Source: Odontesthes bonariensis (taxonomy: Eukaryota > Chordata > Actinopteri > Atheriniformes > Atherinopsidae). From it: DNA of 64,000 bases. Position numbers and translations under genes: made by a program. Shown here one piece after another: positions 1 to 30,479 of this stretch (its first letter is position 1; each line of letters starts with the position of its first letter). The notes beneath the pieces are model-generated. The model worked only from the letters and a program-made list of their open reading frames with translations. It was not told the origin of the DNA and did no database searches. The stretch covers positions 26,346,697 through 26,410,696 of the forward strand of contig NC_134509.1 in the NCBI RefSeq assembly GCF_027942865.1, in the 5' to 3' direction.

Positions 1-1648
1 ACCAGTGACGGAAACGATGCGCAACCTGCCAAGGTTTTCTTGAGGCCACAGTGGATTTACATAAGTCAAGGTTTGTGATCCTCACCTGTCCCTCATCCTC
101 AGATTACCTCGCAAACTTCTTTAGTGTTGACTGAGATCTGTCGGTCCTGCTCTCAACCTGAAGGTGCATGACACCAACAGACTGTAATTCATCCTAATTG
201 GATCTGGATGGCCCTCACCTACTGTCAGTAACCTTATAATAGCCTTTAGTTAAGACCAGAGAGCACAAGGAAAGAAATCTCTGTGCCATTACATCACATG
301 ATAAGAGAAGAAATTATAGCGTGTTCTGGCCTGTAGGTGGATTTGCTATGAAGTAACATATAGAATTAACATCTACTTTTTCTGTGCAGAATAAAAATGC
401 GAGAGTCTCTGAAATAGCTTACATAAAATTGATAATAGATCATTGAATTAAAGGGGGTGGTTTTTAACAAATCAGCAAAAGATGGGAGAAAAAAATAACG
501 AAACAGCTGGTTGTTTCTGGGTCGAGTTTTCCCTCTCAGGTTAATTGTTTTTGGCTGGCTAGTCACTGATGGTCCGCTGTTATCCAGGCTAATCCGCTGT
601 TGGCAGGCCAGGTCGTTCTCTGTGACGGACAAAAAGAGCTGTGACTGAGGAAGACTAGTCCCCTCCTGTCCTTCAGCAGCATCCTGACGTGTCATCATTT
701 AAACCTCCTTATATGATGAGCAGGAAAAGCAAATGCTCCGTTCCTGTTAGAGCTGGTGTTAAGGTTTAAGTACTCTTGTACTTGGCCACTGCTGCTGGGC
801 TCAGTTTAACACCATAAAAGTAATAATGAATAAAGATCTTCTTTTTCTTTTAGCTGTTCATCAAATATATTCAAGCAACAGCTAAATAATAAATGTGAGT
901 TTAAAGTGCAGGCACTGCAGCTGCCTTCTGTTGTTGTTTACAGATCTTTCTGGCTTTACTTTTGTCTTTAGTGGCTCAATCAGGCCGGGATCATGTGACT
1001 GATATTCAATTCTTTACCTTCAAAATCTCTACGTGTAGGCTACCGTGAAGTAGCTTGAAGCAATCAGCTTTGCCACGTTTGGTTGAACCTGAGAATTCAT
1101 CCATCTGCTTCTGTTGTCTATCACATCTTCAGTAAACACTCGTGTCAGTTTTGCATGTCCTGCCCTGCATTCATATGCCACCACACTGACTTCACACGTG
1201 TCTGCTTTGAACCGTGAAGCTTTCCAAGCATTTTTCAAACTCTCATTTAAGTACAAGTTTATCTTAGTTTCTTTGCTCCTTTCTAATCCTGACAGGCTTA
1301 TAAAGGGTTTTGAACCTCGTTGTAAACCCTGTATTTTCTGTCCTGAAGTGTTCTCTTTGTAATCGTAAAGGATAATGGAATAGCTTCCCTCTGGAGAGTG
1401 TTCCTCACGTGGCTGGACATAAATAAACCTGCAGTCATGAACCAGTTTTCCTCTGAGGACATTCAGATTGTGTGTGTGTTTTGTTCATTGAAACAAAACA
1501 TTTTAACTGACGTTTCCACTTCCCTCTGATGGATTTATTGTTTTTGCAGCCTGAGGATAACCCCTCACTTGCATTAAGAGCTCCTTTGACCAGATGGTCA
1601 TAGAATCAGCTTCCAAATTTAAAACCACTCATTGAATTTACTGAAGAC
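1..1648. other. No gene recognised
   Basis: AT-rich non-coding sequence. The longest open frames (for example 366-698 minus, 110 codons) have no recognisable motif, no flanking splice signals and low-complexity ends, so they look like chance ORFs. No RNA gene or clear transposon terminus was found. Confidence 0.5.
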
Positions 1649-2773
1649 CAGGGCTCTCAAGTTTTCAAGTTTGCTTGGAGTGAGATTCGGGCGGGGCAGG
1701 GGCCGGGCCGTGTGCGCGGGGGGGGGGGGGGGGGGGGGGGGGGGGCTGGTCCCTTGCAGTATTCCATCGCCATAAACTAGCTAAAGAACAATTGTTTTAT
1801 TTATACCAAAATCACAAATCTTCACTTTTACACTAAATTCTGCTATATTTTAAAATAAATTGTTTTAGGTATGCAAAGTCTTAACAAACAAAATTTTTTT
1901 ATGAGTGTTGTTGTAAGTGTTTGTGGCAGATTTTGATGCTTGATGACTGATATTGGGGGCTCCCATTTAAAGCACTGTGGCTCAATGTCAGCCATTTTCA
2001 CAGTCATGATGGATGACAGAGTTCCATTCAGAGCCAACGTGTTCCTGGTCTTGGTTTTATTGAGCCCCACCATGGAAAAAACCCTCTCTGCATCAGCATT
2101 TCAGTGTGGCAGAACTAATACCAGTTTGGCAATTGTAGATAGCCTTGGGAACCTGCTCATACCAGTCACCTTTGAAAAGAATTAACCACGGAAGCCTAAT
2201 TACACTCCTACATATTTTTCATTTTTCATTAAGTTGCTCATGTCAAAGGGTGTGTGCTGAATATTTAGGTCTACTACTCCAATGAACACTTTAATGGGCA
2301 GGTATTGGTCTTTTACAAGGAGTAGGAAAACTATAGTAACTAACAAAAGATTAAAATAAATGAAGATATGACCTGCTGAAGATCCTGACGGTTCTCTTCC
2401 ACCTCCAGCTCGTCTACAACTTCTGCACGCATTCAGAGCATAAGGTTATGTCCGCTGTGCATTCATGGAACGCGTGCTTGCAGCTTAAAGCTATTTCAGA
2501 CCTCACCCGGCAACAAGAAATTCTGTTTTCTGATTGGCTGAGAAATTCTATTTTGTGATTTTCCGATGGGTTGCTAAATCAAGACAGCTGTACCAGAGCT
2601 ATAGTTCTGAGCTGTACGAGCGCACCTGCCATTGACTCGTTTATAGTATAGGCCATTATAATTTCTGTGCGACGAAGTTGATAATTTCTCAGCGTGAAAA
2701 ATGGCATGTGTGGCGTGTGAACTTGTTGAAATGCGTGTGTCTCACGCTCATTGCGTGAGACTTGAGAGCCCTG
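1649..2773 (-). mobile_element. hAT-type DNA transposon remnant
   Basis: The ends are inverted: the left begins CAGGGCTCTCAAGT and the right, read in reverse complement, begins with the same 14 bases. Inside, the minus strand (about 2190-1910) encodes a degraded hAT transposase C-terminus: an LPH-N-ADAERVFS motif followed by a segment rich in N-K-T-R-N and ending near FKWEPP, the classic hAT dimerisation region. A frame break separates the parts, so it is dead. Flanking 8-mers do not match, so no target-site duplication is visible. The rest of the transposase is missing. Confidence 0.7.
1718..1745. repeat. Poly-G run of 28 nt
   Basis: An uninterrupted run of 28 G follows GC-rich sequence inside the hAT remnant. 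It could form G-quadruplex structure and its length is easily miscalled in assemblies. Confidence 0.9.
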
Positions 2774-3214
2774 CCAATCGTAATATTAAAACTCATTCTA
2801 GCCGCACAATTTTTTTCAAGCTGTTATTTTAAGGTAGAAATGTTACATAGTATTGCTATAGCCCCAGATATTCAGCCAGTCCAAGTCAAAGAGCTAAGGT
2901 TACAGTAGGACACACGCTCAGGTGTTTTGGCCACACCATGACTGCTCAGTTCTTTTGGTGCAATGAACATGCAAAGATGACAATTTGATTAAGCTTGTTA
3001 AAAAAGCCTGGACCATGCAATAAGTTACCATTAGTTGCACAGGTAGCTTTAATCAAACCTTTAAGACACTTAAGGTAATTTGACTTTCAATGTATTTGGG
3101 GAAGATGAACATTCAATATTTGTTAAAGTGATTGCTTGTAATGTACCAGACCAATGATAGGTCAATATTAAAGGGTATAAGAAATGCAAAACCAAGACAT
3201 ATTTACAAACGGTA
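2774..3214. other. No gene recognised, downstream of acp5
   Basis: AT-rich spacer between the hAT remnant and the acp5 poly(A) signal. The short plus-strand ORF 3132-3341 is Lys/Ile-rich, overlaps the acp5 3' UTR on the opposite strand and is not credible. Confidence 0.4.
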
Positions 3215-3220
3215 TTTATT
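3215..3220 (-). promoter_or_regulatory. acp5 poly(A) signal AATAAA
   Basis: AATAAA on the minus strand about 160 nt after the acp5 stop codon. It is the first canonical signal downstream and implies a short 3' UTR. Confidence 0.55.
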
Positions 3221-3379
3221 TCACAATTTAATAAATTCACGTGTAAAACAAGTTGATTCTTTTAAAATTTCAAGTGCATTGAAAGTACAATTTCAAAGTT
3301 TAAGAAAAAAAAAAATAATAATTAATCGAACAATCATTTGAAGTTAGATAAATTCCAGTCGCAACAGACCGCTGCCGGC

Positions 3380-4723
3380 CTAATTAAACTCCCTCTGGGA
3401 GAGAACAGTACGATACAGAGAAGTGCCTTTGGCCTGGAAGAAGGTCACGAACATCTTGTCCTTTGTGACTTCTGCGTGAACAAAACCTCCCAGTGTTGAA
3501 GCTTGGCCGGTGAAAAACTTCAAGGAACCTTTGGGAATGTGGTTCCAGTGACGGATGTCAGGATCCAGGAAGTTTCCGGCACCACTCACCACATAGCCCA
3601 CACCAGACTCCTCAATGTACTGTTGGATGAAAATAAGGATAAATATGAGATGAGGAATCGCGCAGAAACAGAACCAGTGTTCTATATTCTTCCTGAGCAT
3701 ACCTGCAGGTTGTGATCATGGCCGCAGAGATAAGCGGTGACGTTGTATTTAATGAGCAGAGGATGAAGACTCTGCAGCAGACATTCTGTGGGCCCGTGCT
3801 CAGACACAGACCACACAGGATAGTGGCCCGCCACTAACAGGAAGTCTGCCTTGGACCGAGCCAGTCTCTCCTGCAGCCAGGTCAGCTGACGATTGGCAAC
3901 GGCGGCACACAGAGGCCCTCCAGGTTTCTCGTCCACAAAGTCATTGGAGTTCCCGCACAGCAGGACAGTGTCGAGCATGATGATGGTCAGAGTCTTCCCC
4001 GTGTTGGGGATGCGGAAGTTCAGCTCATAATAATAAGAGGGGAATTTCCTAACAGGGGAGTAAATGAATACATTTGAAAGTTACAGTTAAAAAACACACT
4101 AGAGAGAGGTTTTATAAGCTGCTTACCATCTGTCAGATTTTTGAGTGTACTCAATCTGGGCTTTGACATTCCCTTTATGGTCATGGTTACCAGCAAGAAC
4201 ATACCAAGGCACTCTGAGGGACTTGGCAGTGTACACAGTCTCAAAAGTTTCCTGAAAGGGGTGATTCAGAGAAACAATTGTCTCCACAATACAGTTTTAA
4301 AATAAAGCTCATTTCACATCAGAAACACTCAACCAACCTGAAACCGAGGTGAATCCACACTGTCAACACCTCTGAAGTAGAAGTTATCGCCAAGGGCCAG
4401 AACAAAGTCAGCGCCCATCTGCTCTGCTACTCTACTCATCTCTTTAGCTGTAGTCAACTGCACAGGAGTGACATACGGTGGGAGAGGCACTCCTCCCCAG
4501 TCACCTACAGCGAGAAACTTTATAGAGGTTCTGTTTCCTGTAAGAGCATAGAGCAAAAACGAATAAGTAGCAAGCACATAACAGTCGGTGTCTGAAAAAC
4601 AAGACTTCACAGCTACTTGTGTGAATACTTACTGCCATTACCCTCCAGGTCTTGGAAGGTAGTAGGATAGCAGTAGGTCACAGGGATGGCAGCGATTAGG
4701 ATGGATAAAAGAGCAAATGCCAT
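3380..4723 (-). CDS. acp5: Tartrate-resistant acid phosphatase type 5
   Basis: Purple acid phosphatase that hydrolyses phosphomonoesters with a di-iron centre; lysosomal or secreted, and the osteoclast/macrophage TRAP enzyme in vertebrates. Coding exons: 4723-4633, 4537-4338, 4251-4127, 4048-3703, 3619-3380. They total 1002 nt and 333 aa, normal for the family, and all introns are GT-AG in frame. The start at 4723 gives a hydrophobic signal peptide (about residues 1-18). Metal and catalytic motifs are all present: GDWGG (D43), GDNFY (D81, Y84), GNHDH (N119, H120), GHYP (H214) and GHDH (H249, H251). An N-glycosylation site is at N32. The AG just before the ATG (TTTCTTCCTTTTAAAG) suggests the start codon opens exon 2, after a non-coding first exon near 5241. 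The nearest gene is ilf3, same strand, about 2.5 kb upstream. I see no defect, so it is probably functional. Confidence 0.95.
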
Positions 4724-5240
4724 CTTTAAAAGGAAGAAATGTACAGACTTTGTTAACCGCAGACCTGAACACAGCTTGACAGAAGAAGGAAGTGTTGCCA
4801 AACCCAAAAATGAAAGTAAACGCCTACACGATCACAGAAGAGAAAAAACAAAACTGAGATAAGAGGAACATGAAACGAGTAGCTGCAGTTAAAAAAACCG
4901 CACCATGCGCACCATGCACACCTACACCTCCTCTCTCTGACTACACTAAACAACATGAGCTAGTGTTTTTTTATTTATACTTTGTGGTGACTTGTGATAG
5001 GCTGCAGCCTGACATTGACATGTCCCAGCTGGAGTCAATAGAAGCCAATCAATGAGGTCACATCTATGTGGCCTGGGAGGGTCAGAGATCACCATTTTAT
5101 GTCTCATTGCATCACTCTTAGAAGAGACGCCACATAACAAAAGTAAAACAGCTGCCTTCAATCAAAGAGAAAAGAAAAATGGAGCAGTATCGAGTACAAA
5201 GGTTAGGTGTCTGTGCAGAGATAAAAGTCAAAACACTCAC

Positions 5241-5310
5241 GGCTGAGGACTGGAGAGGTGTGCTCAGGGTCACTCCGACCTCCGACCGCTCTTCCGCGGA
5301 GTCTTTTATC
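5241..5310 (-). promoter_or_regulatory. Probable acp5 promoter and non-coding first exon
   Basis: On the minus strand a TATA-like GATAAAAGAC (5310-5301) lies upstream of a strong donor, CC|GTGAGTGTTT, whose exon side ends at 5241. A first exon of roughly 35 nt would splice to the acceptor next to the acp5 ATG at 4723. This is inference from signals only; the transcription start is not visible directly. Confidence 0.35.
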
Positions 5311-6429
5311 AGTGCTCCTGGAGGAGAGGTCGCAGGAGGAGCAGTTGCAGACCACGCTGAAGAGGCATGATCATTGTTCACACCCTGACTCAGTGTTGGG
5401 ACGAGGGGGTCATTGGTGCCACATGTGATCCACAATGTTTATTATAGCTGGTTTCAGGACTCGACTTTTTCCACTTCAGTGTTAATCACTATTTTCCTAC
5501 TTCCACATTTTCCCCATCTTGTCCTTCTGTTTTTTAAATAATCCTAAAATTCATTGTTTATTATAAGAACCTGGTCCAGACATGAGCAGTTTGTACTGCC
5601 ACAGAATACAGTCTTGTAGTTTCTTTTTTAACATTTCACTCCTCTAACAGCTTTCCTGCTTTATACTACGATGTAAAACACATTGTTAAAACTCTAGGAG
5701 GCGGCTGTGAGTGCATTTTAAACCTTATGAATGAGCAAATGAAAAACACTTGGATGCAGACAGAGGTGTAAGTAACTGATTTCTGAAGGCTGATTAAAGG
5801 GACATTCAACCATTTGTTTTCACATTACTTACTGAAAGATTTAACAGATCAAACAACTCTATTACAAGCTTTAGAGATGTAAGAATGTCTCATGAAGGTA
5901 TTGAAAACAGAGGTAAGTAGCAGAACAGGATTTGGCATTGTGGAGCTCTTCCATTCCATGAAAACATGCCGGTACATGTCAGCCTGCATTGCTGGCTTTC
6001 ATTTATCCATCTGCTCATCACTTTGTGATGTAACAATAAAGGTGAAGTTGCCCTTTAGGTGAGTAACTGTGTCATCGAGTCATACAACTTTTAGGACTGA
6101 GGGGGTTTGGATATCTTCAGTGCCCCAGTTTCCTCACACGGCCTCGTCCTTATTAACCACACAGCTGAGCATAAAGGCCACGCCTGTAACGTGGTTGTAC
6201 AACATTCAAACTAGACGGACTGCTCAACTACAAAAGTCACTCGCAGCACGCGTGGCTGTCACCGGGTCCCCAGTAACACTGATGTGAGGAATATTTTTGG
6301 CATTTTCCAGAAAAGAGGCACTTTTTTGAGCTCAGCTGTCATGTGTCAGAGCATTATCCTGCCAGGAAACTGGAAAAGGCTGTCTCTGGAAAGCATTTAG
6401 CTATAAATGTATAGATCTTTCATTACTCC
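5311..6429. other. No gene recognised
   Basis: Intergenic between acp5 and ilf3. ORFs on both strands near 5050-5440 overlap the acp5 promoter region and lack family motifs. No repeat family was recognised. Confidence 0.4.
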
Positions 6430-6880
6430 CGTCCAGAAATCACATATCCAATCCTCTAGATGCTGGAGAAATTGTGGCTGACAGCCATTTTCATTTAATT
6501 TGGGCCTGTCGAAAAGCACTAACTTTAAGGAGAGTCATTTAAACAGAACTACTGACTGTAATCTGCATGAAAACGATGGTTTATTGGGAAGAACTGCTTT
6601 TTGGGTTCCCACAGAATCTGAAAACAATGACCAAATACTTTTTTTGAGATATTGAGCATCGCAGCTAGGAAAGCTATTACAAAGGAGCGGCTTAACCTAG
6701 ATCCTCCAACCATAGAAGATTTGTCTGATATTAATTTATGAAATCTTTATTATGGAAAGAATCCCCTTTTCTTTGAGGCTCCAAGAAAGTTCAGGAGAGG
6801 TGGAAAACATCTATAGCACCAAGATGGCCTTCTTTTGTTTAATATTGACCTCTTAATGTTACTCCCTGTACTTAAATAGG
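6430..6880 (+). mobile_element. L1-like LINE ORF2 3' remnant
   Basis: Reading across several frames on the plus strand gives pieces typical of the C-terminal end of L1 ORF2: a CWR-CG segment, an HLIWxC segment, an ARKAITK-like segment with ERLNLDPP, and a final MERI-FSLRLQ stretch. Many stops and frameshifts show it is an old truncated copy. No tail or target duplication could be defined. Confidence 0.6.
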
Positions 6881-7274
6881 CCGTCTCTAAAATGAAAACC
6901 ACACGTTAAGATCAGACTTTATAAAAAAAAAAAAAGAGAGAGTATGATAAAGTTTTTTAAAGAAAGATTAGAGCCTCTTTAATGACAGGAATAAATCTTT
7001 ACCTCAAAACTACAAGCAGTTTTAAATCAGAATCACATTCTGTTCGACAACCAACACACGTGATAGAAAAACAAAAGAAAACTCATTTTAACATAGATAA
7101 ATGTAGATAAAAGTAACAGACCTTGTTGACAAATGTTTTACCAGAAACAAAACGACAAAATTCCAGTTTCAAAGAAAACACCAATAAGTTTTTTTTCCTT
7201 TACAGAAGTGGCATCTCAGGATCATCGTCAAGGCTGAAGACTCGAGGTTAAAAGATGGCAGTGTGGGGTGAGGA
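6881..7274 (-). other. Probable ilf3 3' UTR
   Basis: Directly downstream of the ilf3 stop codon. A minus-strand ATTAAA (reverse of tttaat near 6979) and an AATAAA at 6751-6746 are possible poly(A) signals, so the 3' UTR may run into the LINE remnant. No other feature was seen. Confidence 0.35.
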
Positions 7275-25301
<18,027 letters not shown>

Positions 25302-25932
25302 GCTGTCACGAGTACCGTACCGAGGCCGTTTGCAGTGTTGTTATTGAAAACTGTTAGCAGATCCAGTAAAAACGAATTGGTCCTGGGGTCAAATGATCTG
25401 ACAAGGAAACATCACTGATGCCGAACCTGATCAATGGGATTTGTGCAGGTGCTACTGTCAGCTAACGTTCACGGCTAACATGCGCAGAAAACTTGCGCAG
25501 CAGGTCGAGGAGCTTTATTTTCAGACACATTACCAACTGGAGCACGACAGATTGGCCTCCCCACAACCCACATATACGTGATTTAATGCAACCCCAATGA
25601 CTTTTCAATCCCCGTAAATTAAGGCGTGCAGTTGTTGAATATCTAAGCGCTGTTCACCTGATGTTAGCTAACGTCAACCAGCATTCTAGTAACCACTGTA
25701 CAAATCTCATATCACAGGTGTGAATTTCTCTAAATACTAATAACGTGCGATTGAGTTTCGTTGGTGCTTTTGGGGCTTACCTTATTTAACGAAAAACTAA
25801 ACCGTTTTAAACCTGTGAGAACGTTACTAGCCTTTTAATATATTCCTCTTAGAGGTTTAACGGCCGTTAATGCCCATTATTCGAGGGACGATACATTTTC
25901 TTCTTCGTGTGGCGCCAGTATCTACCGCCCCG
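25302..25932 (-). promoter_or_regulatory. ilf3 upstream region
   Basis: The 630 bp before the ilf3 start codon presumably hold the promoter and leader. No TATA box in a useful position and no clear upstream exon were found. The sequence borders the long TTC/GAA tract. Confidence 0.35.
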
Positions 25933-26174
25933 TCTTCTTCTTCTTCTTCTTCTTCTTCTTCTTCTTCTTCTTCTTCTTCTTCTTCTTCTTCTTCTTCTTC
26001 TTCTTCTTCTTCTTCTTCTTCTTCTTCTTCTTCTTCTTCTTCTTCTTCTTCTTCTTCTTCTTCTTCTTCTTCTTCTTCTTCTTCTTCTTCTTCTTCTTCT
26101 TCTTCTTCTTCTTCTTCTTCTTCTTCTTCTTCTTCTTCTTCTTCTTCTTCTTCTTCTTCTTCTTCTTCTTCTTC
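25933..26174. repeat. (TTC)n/(GAA)n microsatellite, 242 bp
   Basis: An uninterrupted trinucleotide repeat of about 81 units. On the ilf3 sense strand it reads (GAA)n, about 630 bp upstream of the start codon. The apparent poly-Ser, poly-Leu and poly-Arg ORFs over it are artefacts of the repeat. Confidence 0.98.
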
Positions 26175-26841
26175 CTTTTAGTTGATGTTTAACGGCAGCT
26201 GGCATCTTCCGCGTTGCATTACTGCCATCTGGTGGAACATGGTCTTCATACGTTTATTTAAATTCTTTTTAAAAGTCCTGTATTTTTCAATAATTTAGAT
26301 AAACCATCATCTTCTCTGTTCTCCACCACCAAATGTCAAAATGCTTCTCAAAGAAGTCTCAGTCCTCCTAGCTCTCCTCATCCAAGTAATCACAGCATAT
26401 CTAATTTCTTCATATCTACCACAGATCATGATAATATGTAGTATTGATGTGTAAAACAGTAATATGGTGTTATCTTGGCTTATTTACTAAGTGTGTATTG
26501 GATTAGAAAACTTAATCAAAAACTTCTGGACTACTAGGACTTTAGCAAAACTAACCGAAAAGGTGGAGTGAGTGTGGTGCCTTTTTTTTATTTTAATTTT
26601 AAAATATTTGTTTTCTCAACACCTATCCTAGCTTAATTATACATTTAGTTCGAAAAACAAGTCTAAGTCTCCAAACAACAACCTCATCTAGTGGAAACCC
26701 CAGTTTCAGTCACCATGGTAGCAGGAGTTCACATGACCGATCAGTTTAAAAACTCCCACCAAAATCTTAAAGCAAACACACACTCTGATATATACCAGCT
26801 CATAATATCCTACTAATTGCCAAATCATATAGACAACTTTT
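26175..26841. other. No gene recognised
   Basis: AT-rich intergenic DNA upstream of ilf3. No ORF, repeat family or RNA gene was recognised. Confidence 0.4.
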
Positions 26842-27166
26842 GGGCTGCACAGTGGTGTGGTGGTTAGCACCATTGCCTCACAGCAAGAGATTCCAGGTTC
26901 AACTCCCAGCTGGGGCCTTTCTGTGTGGAGTTTGCATGTTCTTCCTGTGTATGTGTGGGTTCTCTCCATGCATGTTAGGTTAATTGGTGTCTCTAAAAGT
27001 AATTGTCCTTAGGAGTGAGTGTGAGCATGTGTGTGGCCCTGGCTGTGATGGACTGGCAAACTGTCCAGGGTGTTCCCTTCCTCTCGCCCAATGACTGCTG
27101 GGATAGGCTCCAGCCCCCCTGCGACCTGACCGACAGATTAAGTGGGTGTAGAAAATGAATGGATAT
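26842..27166 (+). mobile_element. tRNA-derived SINE, copy B
   Basis: Same family as 9941: head GTGGTGTGGTGGTTAGCACC, B-box GGTTCAACTCC, body TGTGGAGTTTGCATG, 3' end CCCCCTGCGACCTGAC followed by GAAAATGAATGGATAT. A short segment after TGGGTTCTCTC is missing compared with copy A. Confidence 0.75.
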
Positions 27167-28270
27167 AGAAGTCTTTTTTCAGTCCTTGTCCTTGGAAATA
27201 AATGAATAAATAAATAACTAATCTAAGACTAATCTTGTTTTGTTGACCTCACCACACAGCCTACAACACTTTATGAACAAGAGTGACATCAACAAAGTCA
27301 GAAAGAAATCAATACCTGGAAACTAAGGGTAAACGAAAGAAAAAAAGGGGGAAACTAATCTTGGCCATTGTCTTTCTTCTTCTTCTTCTTCTTCTACTAT
27401 ATTGACAGAATCTTGTGAAATCTGTGTGTGTATGCTGTATGCAAGGCAAATTGACTTAAATAGCACATATCAACAGCTTAAAATGTTAAAACGGCTTAAC
27501 ATAGAACAAAAAAAAAGCATTAAAACTCCTGAAATCTTTTAGAGATTTTCTGGAGAAGTGGAACGGGTGAATGCAAATATCTGTGACATTTGCTCTGGAC
27601 TTGTGGCAGAGATTTTCCACCAAACTCAGGTGGAACTCCAACTGTAAACAATGGAGGTGGTTATTTACACTTTTCTAGTTTATTATTGATTTATGGAGTA
27701 CTAGTTTATTCTATAAAGTAGGTCACATGTGAAGTGAATTTGGGATTGGTTAAACATTTGGAGAAATCTCCCGACCAGCATAGTTTTTCAGGTGAAAACC
27801 CCTCAGAGTAAGCCATGTATATCACTGTTCACCAGTGGCAAATGACAGACAAGACAGAGTAAACCACTGGAGTTAGAGGTAAAACATATTCCAGCCGCAG
27901 ACCATGTGAATTTGGCCATTAATAAATGTTGCTGTAGAAGAAACAGAAGCATAAAGAAGCTTCAAACAGCTGTATTTATTCGAAGTAGCACACCTAATCT
28001 TTAACTTACTCACTGTAAAGATGGATGTTCGTTGAACTTATGATGCAGAGCACTCGAGACAGCCAGACTCTGAGTCAAGCCTGAATCAAAGTATTTTGCT
28101 CAATAGTATGTTTGATTAAGTAAAATTTTATCTTCATGAGTTTTCTGAATAACCCCTTTCCATTTGTCATAATCTGTTGAAAGAGATACCAAGAATGACT
28201 CATTACTCATTAGAACATTTCTTTGGCATATCATGCCATTCTTAGAGGGAATTATGAATAACGTACAATA
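27167..28270. other. No gene recognised
   Basis: Intergenic AT-rich DNA with a short (CTT)n run near 27372-27394. No gene or recognised repeat. Confidence 0.4.
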
Positions 28271-29430
28271 CAGTGCAAAACTCATTTGTTTATAATTTGC
28301 TTCCAAGCAGCCAGAATTTCTTTGAATCTTTTTTGTGATCTTGAGCAATAGTTTTCCAGGATTTCGTAAGGTCTTTAAACTTTTTTCTTCAGGCATTGGC
28401 TGCTTTTTCACTCCTTTTAAGTTCAGTCCTTGTATCTGACTATTTTCAGAGACATATTTTTTGTTTGTTAAGCCACTTAACACTGGCCTATACACTGACT
28501 GTCATAAAAGAGGCCTCTCGCTCAAGGGACGAACCAGTGATTTGTCTACACATAACAGACAACTTAGCTAACAAGAGAAAACATATTTAAACTGGTTCAC
28601 TTGGCACTTTTTTTTAACTAGCAACCTGTTGCAGAGGCACATATTTGTTCTCATTTCTTTAGTTGCATCTATGAAAAATATGTATATATTTACAGATGAT
28701 TGTTAAACTATTTATAAAAACTAAATAGTAGTTTTGCGCCATCAAGATGAGTATCAATTAGCTGTTTACTGAAAACTTGGCACATCTCAGCATGGTGTGC
28801 AGTGTGTTCTTAAAATCTTCGATGTAACTGGACAAGTGGAAGACAAAAGAAGAAGAGTCAGGCCTAAAAAACTATCTACAGCAGATGAACAGAATCTGAA
28901 AGTGATGTCCTTAAGAAAGAGGAAAAAATCCAGCAAACACAGGACCTGAGAGATGCATCTGGACCTTCAGCTGATCCATCTACTGAAGCCTCATCAGAAA
29001 TGGTCTCCATGGAAGGGTGGCTGTCAAGAAGCCCTTCTTAAGGAAGGGAAATAGGGACAAAAGGCTGAGCTGTGCCAAAGGACACAAGAAGTGGACTGAA
29101 AATCTGTGGCAACAGGTCTTATGCAGGGATGAATCCTCCCCAGAGCCCAGACCTCAACATCATTGAAGCAGTGTGGGATCATCATACCAAATACTGACTT
29201 TAAGAGTTGTTAGAATTGTACAAACTCCATTTTTGCCTGAAATACTGTAGTTTAATTTATGTTTACACATGCTTCAATAAATCGCTGGTACCTATTTCCT
29301 GTTTTCCTGTCAATATATAAACAAGTGAGCGATGGATTAAGACACACATGGTTTCTATCTATTTTTACAAGTATGGCTTATGCTCACTTTTACAAAGCAA
29401 ACGAGAGGCTCAAGACTTTTCGACAGTACT
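28271..29430. mobile_element. Tc1-like transposon remnant, family T, copy 1
   Basis: The right end in reverse complement reads CACAGTACTGTCGAAAAGTC, and a decayed left end is CAGTGCAAAACTC. The middle (28740-29190) holds broken Tc1-type transposase sequence, for example a hallmark block near ATGGTCTCCATGGAAGGGTG and an AAGAAGTGGACTGAAAATC segment. Related fragments are at 48490 and 58000. Inactive. Confidence 0.7.
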
Positions 29431-30155
29431 GTGTTTAGTGGACACATACATATTCTACAGCAAAGAACTCTAAAGAAACTAAACTACAGTAAACTGACTA
29501 AATGAATGCTGCTGCTGTTTATACAGAAATGTGTAGGCCTACACACTGACACATCCACTCAAATATCCTCCTTATTAAAAAGAACAGAAAAATAAATGCT
29601 ACATTTTGAAATAAAAACACATTGCACTGTTTTATTTACATTCAGTTCAAAGCTCTTTACATGTCCGAGGGTAACATTCACATATAATCTTATTTCATTA
29701 TTTCCCTTTTTAAACACACTAAATTGGTATGAACACAAGCATACATTATCTCCACAGTATTTGAATATGTTTTAGTAAGGTACATTCAGCAGAATACATA
29801 ACATTAGCAAAACACTTTTCATGCCTCTGGGTTTGCTCCAGAGCTCCTTGATGGTTATACTGATACAGCTTGCTTCTTCCACAGCTGACTCATGATATAT
29901 AAGAGCAAGTTACTGTGCAAGTAGTCTATTTATTTTTACTGTTAAAGCTGGTGAAAATGAGGTTAAGAGATTAAACCAGACAATATTCAGTCTCATAAAT
30001 ATCCGTTCTACAAACCTCAGAGTCTCTCAGAACAAAGCACAGTTAGGGCTGCATTCACATAAATCTTTAACATTTCACGATGTGAATATAAATTAAGGAA
30101 TGTTCACTTATTGTAAGTCAACGTTACAATAATATTTTGTGCAAAATCATAGCAT
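29431..30155 (-). other. Probable ptger1 3' UTR and downstream spacer
   Basis: A minus-strand AATAAA at 29934-29929 lies about 545 nt after the ptger1 stop codon, with further AT-rich sequence and another AATAAA near 29635. No other gene was recognised. Confidence 0.4.
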
Positions 30156-30169
30156 TAGCTAGCTTCCAT

Positions 30170-30265
30170 CCATCCATCCATCCATTATCTATACCGCTGA
30201 ATCCGTCGGTCGGGTCGCGGGGGGCGTGGGAGGCTGGAGCCTATCCCAGCAGTCAATGGGCGAGA
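30170..30265 (-). mobile_element. SINE copy D, 5'-truncated
   Basis: Only the 3' part of the SINE is present, in minus orientation, ending in (GGAT)n (plus-strand CATCCATCC). A perfect 14-bp target duplication TAGCTAGCTTCCAT flanks it (30156-30169 and 30266-30279). It lies in the presumed ptger1 3' UTR. Confidence 0.88.
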
Positions 30266-30479
30266 TAGCTAGCTTCCATTCAAACCATAAACTTGTTGAT
30301 AAACTTTGACGGCATGTGAAAGAGAAATTTTGGATTGAATCCATAAAGCATTTCTGAAAATAATTGACTGAGAAATGCCAAACTTTAAAACTTGGACTGC
30401 TCCACCATCATTGCCTTCCTTTGCATGCAGAGTTCTTTCAGTGACCCGGTAACTAAGTATATCCACAATGTTTGTCTTT

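Noticed and set aside
366-698. 110-codon minus ORF as a gene
   Set aside because: No motif, no splice context and AT-rich ends.
1718-1745. G run as a designed or functional quadruplex
   Set aside because: It lies in a decayed transposon and is best explained by slippage or sequencing uncertainty.
25867-26205. Long poly-Arg, poly-Ser and poly-Leu ORFs
   Set aside because: They are translations of the TTC/GAA microsatellite in different frames.
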